A stretch of DNA of 64,000 nt from NCBI RefSeq assembly GCF_023093535.1, contig NZ_CP095757.1, positions 3,596,001 through 3,660,000 on the forward strand, written 5' to 3'. The DNA is from Halovivax limisalsi. Lineage in GTDB: Archaea; Halobacteriota; Halobacteria; Halobacteriales; Natrialbaceae. The position numbers and the translations under genes are program-made. The notes below the pieces were generated by a model. The model searched no databases. It was not told where the DNA came from and was given only the letters and a program-made list of their open reading frames with translations. Shown in pieces: positions 54,342 through 60,838 of the stretch (position 1 is the first letter of the stretch; each line of letters opens with the position of its first letter).

Positions 54342-54962
54342 ATGGAAACGGCGCTCCGGGCCGGCATCGCCGTCTACAACGACGGGCACTACCACGCCGC
54401 GCACGACGCCTGGGAAGCCCACTGGCTCGACCTCGAATCGGGCACCGGGGACGAGGTGCTGCTCCACGGATTGATCCAGTTCACCGCGGCGGTCCACCAC
54501 GCCCACGGGCGAAACTGGGAAGGAGCGGTCGGCCTGGCCGAGAGCGCCCGCGACTACCTCGCCGACCTCCCCGCGGACTACCGGGGCTGCAACGTCGGCG
54601 CAGCGAGACGGTTCCTCGCCGCTCTCGCCGCGGATCCGGAGCTGGTCGAACGGCGCCGCCCGCTCTCGCTTTCGCACGAGGGAACGATTCTGACCCTTTC
54701 GGACTGTTCGCCCGCGGAGATCGCCGTCGCCGCGACGGTCCTCGCCGACGAGTGGGGCTACGACGAGGGAGTCGTCGAGCGAGCCGGGGAATACGCGCTG
54801 ACCGGCGCCGAGCGCGACCGCACGGGAACGCCGTTCCGGGCGCTGTTACGGGATTTCGTCGCCGGTGACGCGAAGAACCGAGACATCGCGTACCAGCGGC
54901 TGCGCCAGCGCGTCGATCGGCGCGACTCGACGATCGCGGACGTCGAAGGCCTCTTCGAGTGA
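54342..54962 (+). CDS. DUF309 family protein
   Basis: This 206-residue protein starts at ATG 54342 (METALRAGIAVYNDGHYHA). The motif YHAAHDAWEAHWLDLESG with GLIQFTAAVHH is the DUF309 signature of alpha-helical proteins. Its conserved His/Glu could bind metal, but no activity is known. The extension to 54315 is rejected in favour of the ATG next to the motif. A poly-T-rich TTTTTGCC lies 28-36 nt upstream. Confidence 0.85.
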   Translation: METALRAGIAVYNDGHYHAAHDAWEAHWLDLESGTGDEVLLHGLIQFTAAVHHAHGRNWEGAVGLAESARDYLADLPADYRGCNVGAARRFLAALAADPELVERRRPLSLSHEGTILTLSDCSPAEIAVAATVLADEWGYDEGVVERAGEYALTGAERDRTGTPFRALLRDFVAGDAKNRDIAYQRLRQRVDRRDSTIADVEGLFE

Positions 54963-55047
54963 GGATCTGCTCGCGGATGTCTCCTGACGTCCCGTACGTC
55001 CGGTCGGACGACCTCGGCCCCGACCGGCTCGTCGGGCGGTACAGTAC

Positions 55048-55794
55048 TCAGGACTCGTACTCCGCGGAGTTGTCCTGCGGGTCGTAGCCGAGCACCTCGC
55101 GGGCGCGCTCGATCGAGTAGTACTTGCGGTCGTTGTCGGAGATGCCGTAGACGATCTCGTAGCCGTAGTCGGCCTCGATACAGCGCTGGAAGAGGTGTGC
55201 ACAGTCGCGGTAGGAGAGCCACATCGCCTGGCCCCGCTCGTAGTCGATCGGGGGGTGGTCCTTCGTGAGGTTGCCGATCCTGACGCAGGCGACCGAGAGG
55301 TCGTACTCGTCGTGGTAGTACCGACCGAGGAGTTCGCCGGTCGCCTTCGAGACGCCGTAGAGGTTGCCCGGTCGCGGAAGTTCCGTCCCGTCGAGGCGGA
55401 AGTCGTCGTCCTCGCGGTACACGTCGGGGGTGCGCTCGTCGGTCTCGTAGTGGCCCACCGCGTGATTCGAGGAGGCGAAGGCCACCGTCTCGACGCCCTC
55501 CGCGACGGCCGCCTCGTAGATCACACGGGTGCCGTCGATGTTGTTGGGGAGGACGCTCGACCACGGAGCGTCCTTACGCGGGTCGCCGGCGAGGTGGATC
55601 ACCGCGTCCATTCCCGCCATCGCCTCGCGGACGGCCTTCTCGTCGGTGATGTCGGCCACGACGAACTCGCCGGGGTAGTCCTCGGTCGGCGGATCGCGAT
55701 CGAGCAGTCGCCAGGTGTACGCGTCGGCGAGTTCGCCCAGGATCGCCGAGCCAACCCGCCCTGATGCCCCGGTTAGCAGGACCGACTGTGCCAT
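55048..55794 (-). CDS. azf: extended SDR dehydrogenase, probably NAD-dependent glucose-6-phosphate dehydrogenase
   Basis: This is a 248-residue NAD-dependent epimerase/dehydratase-family enzyme. The NAD motif TGASGRVG (residues 8-15) is canonical, and the catalytic pair is Y146 and K150 in LYGVSKATGE. The stretch SSNHAVGHYETDERTP with DGTELPRPGNLYG and YERGQAMWLSYRDC resembles, to my recollection, the haloarchaeal Azf glucose-6-phosphate dehydrogenase and related uronate dehydrogenases. The assignment to azf is therefore moderate. It is convergent with DUF309. Confidence 0.68.
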   Translation of the reverse strand: MAQSVLLTGASGRVGSAILGELADAYTWRLLDRDPPTEDYPGEFVVADITDEKAVREAMAGMDAVIHLAGDPRKDAPWSSVLPNNIDGTRVIYEAAVAEGVETVAFASSNHAVGHYETDERTPDVYREDDDFRLDGTELPRPGNLYGVSKATGELLGRYYHDEYDLSVACVRIGNLTKDHPPIDYERGQAMWLSYRDCAHLFQRCIEADYGYEIVYGISDNDRKYYSIERAREVLGYDPQDNSAEYES

Positions 55795-56002
55795 TCGTTC
55801 GGTGGATAGCCCGGCCCCGATACGTACCTTGCGGTCTCGACCGGCGGGTGACAGCCGACTGCACGCGAACGGTGCTGGTCAAGGAGTTCTGGTACAGCGA
55901 GCGAATCGGATGCACGCGGGAGATCGACTCTGCTCCGGAGACGACCGGCCCCAGCTCGCGCCCGACCGGAACGTCCTTGCCGCGAGGTCGCGATCACCCG
56001 GT

Positions 56003-56389
56003 ATGCACTCGGACGGACCGGACTCCTCGAGCACCGATCCCACCCCGGCCGAAGTCGCCTGTTTCGAGAGCGGGATCAAGTTCGGCTCGCTGTACCACCA
56101 GTTCGCCGGCACGCCCGTCTCGCCCGAAAGCGCCGGCAGCCTCGCGCGCGCGATGGAGGAATCGATCGAGAACCAGCCACACTGCGAGCGGGTCACCGTC
56201 GACGTGGACGTCGACGCGCTCGAACGGGAACTCGAGGAGGACGCGGCCGACTACACGGAGTTGACCGGTCGGTTTCTCGACGTCGAAATCGTCGTCGAAC
56301 GCGACGGTCGGCGCGTCACGTCGCGAATGGCGATGGACGACGGCTACCCGCTGATGCGCGTCGTCGACGTGGCGGGTCGAGGCGAGTGA
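56003..56389 (+). CDS. mptD: archaeal dihydroneopterin aldolase MptD
   Basis: MptD cleaves 7,8-dihydroneopterin to 6-hydroxymethyl-dihydropterin in tetrahydrofolate/methanopterin-type cofactor synthesis. The start is ATG 56003 (MHSDGPDSSSTDPTPAEV), giving 128 residues. Motifs are AEVACFESGIKFGSLYHQFAGTPVS and ENQPHCERVTVDVDVD, and a C-terminal beta strand with DDGYPLMRVVDV, as in the DUF372/MptD family. It is divergent from the azf-like gene by about 208 bp with no other gene between. Confidence 0.85.
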   Translation: MHSDGPDSSSTDPTPAEVACFESGIKFGSLYHQFAGTPVSPESAGSLARAMEESIENQPHCERVTVDVDVDALERELEEDAADYTELTGRFLDVEIVVERDGRRVTSRMAMDDGYPLMRVVDVAGRGE

Positions 56390-56489
56390 CCGATCCCCCA
56401 ACTCACGCCCGGATGGACCGTCCTAGCGGTCGATTTTCACTTTCACTTTCGGGCGATAGTTTAACCCGCCCCGCGGAGTACGATCGGGC

Positions 56490-56909
56490 ATGAGCCAGGC
56501 CTCACTCACGGACGAGGACCTCTTCGGGGAGGCGGCCAGCGAGATGCGCGAGGACGTCGAATCCTCGCTCGCGGCGGCGCGCGAGGAACTGCCGGCCGCC
56601 GACGAAATCTGGGAGACCGACGCCGACAACGTCCTCGGCGCGCTCAACGGGCTAAAATCGGCGCTCGACGCCGGGGAAGCCGAGTCACACCTGCGCGACG
56701 CGAAGAAGTGGTACACGATGGGCGAGCGCGCAGAGGCCTTCGACGACGCCGACGACCTCGCGGCCGACATCGAGGCGGTCGAATCGACGGTCGAAACCGT
56801 CGAGGAGGCGGCGGATCAGGTCACCGACCTCACGTCGACCATGCCCCAGCTCCGGGGGACGCTCCAGGACGCCGCTGCGGACGGCGAAGGGGGCGGCGAC
56901 GCGGAGTAA
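56490..56909 (+). CDS. DUF5790 family acidic protein
   Basis: This is a 139-residue helical acidic protein. It begins with SQASLTDEDLFGEAASEMREDVE and continues through DEIWETDADNVLGALNGLKSALD and KKWYTMGERA, a pattern I associate with haloarchaeal DUF5790. Amphipathic helices and Glu/Asp richness are typical. The function is unknown. It follows mptD by 100 bp on the same strand. Confidence 0.75.
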   Translation: MSQASLTDEDLFGEAASEMREDVESSLAAAREELPAADEIWETDADNVLGALNGLKSALDAGEAESHLRDAKKWYTMGERAEAFDDADDLAADIEAVESTVETVEEAADQVTDLTSTMPQLRGTLQDAAADGEGGGDAE

Positions 56910-56990
56910 GTCGACGGCCGAGTCCCGAAATCCGACCGAGGGCCGATCGTGTCGGACGCCGGCTGCGCGATCGAATCGCCCTGGGCGACG

Positions 56991-57734
56991 CTAGTTCTCC
57001 CCGTCACCGGCGTTCGTGAGATCACGCTCTTCGACGGCACCCAGCAGCCTCGCGAGTGATGCGGCTGCGAGGTCGAGCAATTCTTCGCCGCGAGCGGCGT
57101 CTCCGTCGGTCGGGTCACCCACGACGCCGTTCTCGGTGAACTCGGCGGCGTCGTGGGCGAGGTTCGCGAAGCTCACCCACTCGCCCCAGCCGTCGGCCGC
57201 GCCGTCGCGGGCGTCCTCGACGCGATCCTCTCGCACGAGATCCGGCTCGATCGCCCGAAGCAGACTCGTCTCGAGCGGCCCGGCGTGGCCCATGTCGGCC
57301 GAGTGCTCGCCGACTGCGTCGAACCAGGTGAACGCGACGGCGTAGACGTCCTCGTGGCGCGTGAGTTCGCCGGTCGCCTCGTGAAGGGCGTCCGCGTTGC
57401 CGCCGTGGCCGTTGACGACGACCACGCGGTCGAAGCCGTGATGGCCCAGGCTGGTGACGCAGTCCCGGACGACGGCCCGGAAGGTGTCCGGTTCGAGCCA
57501 GAGGGTCCCGGCGAAGTGACGGTGTTCTTCGGCGACGCCGACCGGGATCGCGGGGGCGATCGCGACCTCGCCGTCGTAGGCCTCGACGCCCGCCTCCGCG
57601 ACGGCTTCGGCGGCCATCGTGTCCGTCCCGAGCGGGGCGTGCGGGCCGTGCTGTTCCGTGCTCCCGACCGGCAGGACGGCCAGGTCGGTTTCGAGATCGG
57701 CCGCGTCGGGCCAGGCGACGCGTTCCAGGTGCAT
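56991..57734 (-). CDS. creatininase family amidohydrolase (ArfB-like)
   Basis: This is a 247-residue protein from ATG 57734, 27 nt after a CATACAAG box; a GTG at 57743 is open but less likely. Family Zn/Mn ligands appear in GSTEQHGPHAPLGTD (E27, H29, D38 counted from the ATG), and the VNGHGGN motif lies near residue 110. A GHAGPLETSLL element supplies another ligand. In archaea, members include the deformylase ArfB of F420/riboflavin synthesis, so this is a reasonable candidate, but other amide substrates are possible. Confidence 0.82.
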   Translation of the reverse strand: MHLERVAWPDAADLETDLAVLPVGSTEQHGPHAPLGTDTMAAEAVAEAGVEAYDGEVAIAPAIPVGVAEEHRHFAGTLWLEPDTFRAVVRDCVTSLGHHGFDRVVVVNGHGGNADALHEATGELTRHEDVYAVAFTWFDAVGEHSADMGHAGPLETSLLRAIEPDLVREDRVEDARDGAADGWGEWVSFANLAHDAAEFTENGVVGDPTDGDAARGEELLDLAAASLARLLGAVEERDLTNAGDGEN

Positions 57735-57869
57735 GCAGGTCACGACGGCCGGTCAGGTCTTGTATGCACCGTCTCGTCAATCGCGGGTGAACTGGAACGG
57801 CCGCGCCCGCGTTCAACACACGCGTTGGCAGGGCGAACACGTATCCGGCGGTCCGTCCCAACCCGAACC

Positions 57870-58214
57870 ATGAGTGACGCACACCGGGAGCAGGGCGTCG
57901 AACTCGGGGATCTGGGCCGGAAACTCGAAGAGCACGAGTATCCCGCGAGTCAGGACGAACTGCTCGAGGCCTACGGGGACGAGGAACTCGAGATGGAGGA
58001 GGAGACGACGACGTTCCGCGAGCTGCTCGAGCCGTTCAACGAGGACGGGTACGACTCCGCCTTCGAGGTCGAGCAGGCCATCATGACGATGGTCGGCGAC
58101 GAGGCGATCGGACGCAAGAACTACAGCGACCGGACGCCGCCCGCGCCGGGCGAGGACCGCCAGGACGAGGGCGCGCCGGGACAGGAGGGGCAGCGAGAAC
58201 AGGAGTCGTTCTAG
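57870..58214 (+). CDS. DUF5789/DUF2795-like small acidic protein
   Basis: This 114-residue protein starts at ATG 57870. The motif VELGDLGRKLEEHEYPASQDELLEAYGDEELEMEE and EQAIMTMVGDEAIGRKNY is the conserved core of haloarchaeal DUF5789 proteins. The C-terminal 30 residues are Gln/Glu/Gly-rich and disordered. The role is unknown. It is followed, convergently, by the ABC exporter. Confidence 0.8.
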   Translation: MSDAHREQGVELGDLGRKLEEHEYPASQDELLEAYGDEELEMEEETTTFRELLEPFNEDGYDSAFEVEQAIMTMVGDEAIGRKNYSDRTPPAPGEDRQDEGAPGQEGQREQESF

Positions 58215-58246
58215 AACGGGGCGGGCGGCGGTCGTCGTCCCGGCGA

Positions 58247-60193
58247 TCAGTCGTCGTCCTGCCCGGCTTCCGTGCGGGCGGTCCGGCGCTGGGCGCGTTC
58301 GATGAACTCCTGCGGGAGTTCGTCGATCTCGCCGGCCTGGACGCCCCAGAGGTGCGCGTAGAGACCGCCGTTGTCGAGGAGGTCGTCGTGGGTTCCGCGC
58401 TCGACGATCCGGCCCCCTTCGAGGACGATGATCTTGTCGGCGTCCTTGATCGTCGAGAGGCGGTGGGCGATGGCGAACGTCGTCCGGTCGGCGGCGAGTT
58501 TGTCGATCGAGCGCTGGATGAGCATCTCCGTCTCCGTGTCGACGTCGCTGGTCGCCTCGTCCAGGATCAGAATGTCGGGATCTTTGAGGATCGCCCGCGC
58601 GATGGAGATGCGCTGGCGCTGGCCGCCGGAGAGTTTGACGCCGCGTTCGCCGACCTCGGTGTCGTAGCCCTCGGGCAGGTTCTCGATGAAGTCGTGAGCT
58701 TCGGCCATCTTCGCGGCCTCGATCACGTCCGCACGGTCGGCGTCGAACGTGCCGTATTTGATGTTCTCCTCGACGGACCCGTAGAACAGGAACGAGTCCT
58801 GGCTGACGTAGCCCGTCTTCTCCCGCAGGCTGCGGAGGGTGACGTCCCGGAGGTCCTGCCCGTCGATGGTGATCTCGCCCTCGTCGATGTCGTACATCCG
58901 CAACAGGAGCTTCAGGATCGTCGATTTGCCGGCGCCCGTCGGGCCGACGAGCGCGAGCGTCTCGCCGCCCTCGACCGCGAAGTCGACGTCCTCGACGATC
59001 GTCTCCGCCTCGTCGTAGCCGAACGTGACGTCGTCGTACTCGACGCGACCGTCGGTGACCTCGAGTTCCGTCGCGCCGGGGTTCTCCTCGACGCGGCTCG
59101 GTTCGTCCATGAGGCCGAACATGCGCGCGGAGGACGCGCGAGCGCGCTGGTACATGTTGATGATCTGGCCAAACTGGGCCATCGGCCAGATGAAGCGCTG
59201 GGTGTAGAGGACGAAGACGACGAAGTTCCCTTCGGTGAGCGTCCCGGTGAACGGGCCGGGCGCGGTGCCGTTGAACACCCAGAGGCCGCCGACGACGAAC
59301 GTGATGACGAATCCGACGCCGGCGATGACCCGCAGCCCGGGGAAGAACTTGATCCGGGTCTCGATGGCGTCCCAGTTGGCGTCGAAGTAGTCCATCGAGA
59401 CGTCGTCGACGCGGTCGGACTCGTAGTCCTCCGTGGTGCTCGACTTGATCACCTGGATGCCGCCGAGGTTGTTCTCCAGCCGGGAGTTGACCTTCCCGAC
59501 GGTCGAGCGCACTTTCGCGTACTTCGGCTGGATGATCTTGACGAACGCGTATGTGAACGCGGCGATCAGCGGGACCGGCAGCAGCGCGACGAGCGCGAGT
59601 TGCCAGTTGATCCACAGCAGCAGGCCGCCGATCCCCAGCACCATGACGGACATGCGAAACAGCGAGTTCATCCCGTCGTTGAGGAAGCGTTCCAGGCGAT
59701 TGACGTCGTTCGAGAGGATGGACATCATCTCGCCGGTCTGTTTGTCGGAGAAGAAGTCCATGTTCAGCCGCTGCATCTTGTCGTACGTGTCCGTCCGGAC
59801 GTCGTGCTGGATGTTCTGGGCGAACGAGTTGAACCCCCAGTTGCGCAGCCAGTGAAAGATCGCGCCGAAGCCGAACGCGCCGATCAGGACGGCGATCGTA
59901 AACCAGAACTGTCCCTCCTGGGTGGGTGGCAGCCAGGCGTCGGGCAACACGACCAGCGGGATCTGCTCGGAGAAGTTCGCCTGACCGCCGTCGCGAAAGA
60001 TAGAATCGATGGCGATCCCGAGCATCAACGGCGGCAGTAGATCGAGGAGTCGAGCGAAGATACTCGCAAATATCCCGACGGCCGCCTGGAACGCGTATCG
60101 AGATCCGTACTCGCGGAACAGCCGCTTCATCGGGTTCTCGATTTTGTCCCGTTGTTCCTCGAACGGGTCGTCTTCTTCCCAGTCTACGCTCAT
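58247..60193 (-). CDS. ABC transporter with fused membrane and ATPase domains (exporter type)
   Basis: This is a 648-residue type I ABC exporter half-transporter starting at ATG 60193 (MSVDWEEDDPFEEQRDKI). Six transmembrane helices (about 40-330) are followed by a nucleotide-binding domain: Walker A GPTGAGKST, Q-loop YVSQDSFLF, signature LSGGQRQR, Walker B ILILDEATSDVD and H-loop AIAHRLST. It would act as a homodimer exporting lipids, drugs or peptides. A TATA-like AATATTTATT at 60218-60232 makes it leaderless. It is the last gene before the tRNA. Confidence 0.93.
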   Translation of the reverse strand: MSVDWEEDDPFEEQRDKIENPMKRLFREYGSRYAFQAAVGIFASIFARLLDLLPPLMLGIAIDSIFRDGGQANFSEQIPLVVLPDAWLPPTQEGQFWFTIAVLIGAFGFGAIFHWLRNWGFNSFAQNIQHDVRTDTYDKMQRLNMDFFSDKQTGEMMSILSNDVNRLERFLNDGMNSLFRMSVMVLGIGGLLLWINWQLALVALLPVPLIAAFTYAFVKIIQPKYAKVRSTVGKVNSRLENNLGGIQVIKSSTTEDYESDRVDDVSMDYFDANWDAIETRIKFFPGLRVIAGVGFVITFVVGGLWVFNGTAPGPFTGTLTEGNFVVFVLYTQRFIWPMAQFGQIINMYQRARASSARMFGLMDEPSRVEENPGATELEVTDGRVEYDDVTFGYDEAETIVEDVDFAVEGGETLALVGPTGAGKSTILKLLLRMYDIDEGEITIDGQDLRDVTLRSLREKTGYVSQDSFLFYGSVEENIKYGTFDADRADVIEAAKMAEAHDFIENLPEGYDTEVGERGVKLSGGQRQRISIARAILKDPDILILDEATSDVDTETEMLIQRSIDKLAADRTTFAIAHRLSTIKDADKIIVLEGGRIVERGTHDDLLDNGGLYAHLWGVQAGEIDELPQEFIERAQRRTARTEAGQDDD

Positions 60194-60394
60194 TACACCG
60201 CCGTGAGAGAGCCGCGCCAATAAATATTCCCTTCGAATCGAAATAGTATGGCGCGGGAAGCGTCGTGACGGGCGACCGATACGGGACGGCAGAGCCGGCG
60301 GATCAGCAGACGGGCAAGGGGGTTCGACGCTCTCCCGCGGTCCACCGAACGAGAAGGTAACAGTTATTCACGCCGGCCCATTGCTGGTCCGTAC

Positions 60395-60468
60395 GGGCTC
60401 GTGGTCTAGCCGGTTATGACGTGGCCTTTACAAGGCCGAGGTCGGTGGTTCGAATCCGCCCGAGCCCA
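60395..60468 (+). tRNA. tRNA-Val (anticodon UAC)
   Basis: The complete cloverleaf is 74 nt. The acceptor stem is GGGCTCG/CGAGCCC and the D-arm is GTC..GAC. The anticodon stem TGGCC/GGCCG has loop TTTACAA (anticodon TAC, one G-T pair), and the T-arm is GGTGG/CCGCC with loop TTCGAAT. The discriminator is A; CCA is not encoded. There is no intron. Its 3' half is duplicated downstream. Confidence 0.93.
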
Positions 60469-60469
60469 T
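60445..60469 (+). repeat. att-like direct repeat copy 1 (tRNA T-arm and acceptor end)
   Basis: The 25 bp GTGGTTCGAATCCGCC plus CGAGCCCAT lie inside and at the end of tRNA-Val. They are repeated perfectly at 60563-60587. T-loop-to-3'-end segments are the usual attachment sites of archaeal integrases. Confidence 0.85.
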
Positions 60470-60562
60470 TTCTGGGGCGAACGACAGTGAGCCACAGAAA
60501 TGTACGCGAGGAAGTTCGAACTATACTGAGGTTCTGCGAGCGAAGCGAGCAGGTTCTCAGGA

Positions 60563-60587
60563 GTGGTTCGAATCCGCCCGAGCCCAT
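60563..60587 (+). repeat. att-like direct repeat copy 2
   Basis: This is an exact copy of the tRNA 3' segment, 118 bp after the first. It is preceded by unrelated sequence rather than the rest of a tRNA, so it is not a second tRNA gene. Confidence 0.85.
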
Positions 60588-60622
60588 ATTTCTGCCGCGA
60601 GCAAATCGCGAGCGGCAGAAAT
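60588..60622. repeat. perfect 11-bp hairpin after the second att-like copy
   Basis: ATTTCTGCCGC and GCGGCAGAAAT pair with a 13-nt loop. The first copy is followed by a related weaker hairpin (ATTTCTG/CAGAAAT, 60468-60501). The remaining sequence to 60800 contains further short inverted repeats and no gene; the whole gap 60469-60838 is 370 bp. Confidence 0.8.
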
Positions 60623-60800
60623 CTGTCGAGAGGGCGGTTCGAAGTAGAGAAGTCACAGCCCGCGCAGCGCCGAAGGCGCGAGCTGGACTGTCTTCGCGTG
60701 GGTCGACTCCGTCCGAATTCCGGAGGCGGGAGCAGGTGAGAACGGCTCCGAGGGACGGGAAGCTATATCGATTCGAAACCGGTACAGCCACAATAAATAC

Positions 60801-60820
60801 TTAATAATTAGATAATTATT
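60801..60820 (+). promoter_or_regulatory. A/T-rich promoter of the 817-residue protein gene
   Basis: TTAATAATTAGATAATTATT is the most A/T-rich stretch of the region. A TATA element centred near 60814 would start transcription at about 60839-60841, on or next to the ATG of the following gene, implying a leaderless mRNA. Confidence 0.6.
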
Positions 60821-60838
60821 TCAAAAGGCAGAGAGACG

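Noticed and set aside
57813-59615. Long minus-strand frame overlapping the ABC exporter in another phase
   Set aside because: Same strand but a different frame from the well-supported ABC transporter; Arg/Gly-rich translation without motifs.
60563-60587. Second tRNA gene
   Set aside because: Only the T-arm and acceptor 3' strand are present; no D-arm, anticodon arm or 5' acceptor strand precedes it.
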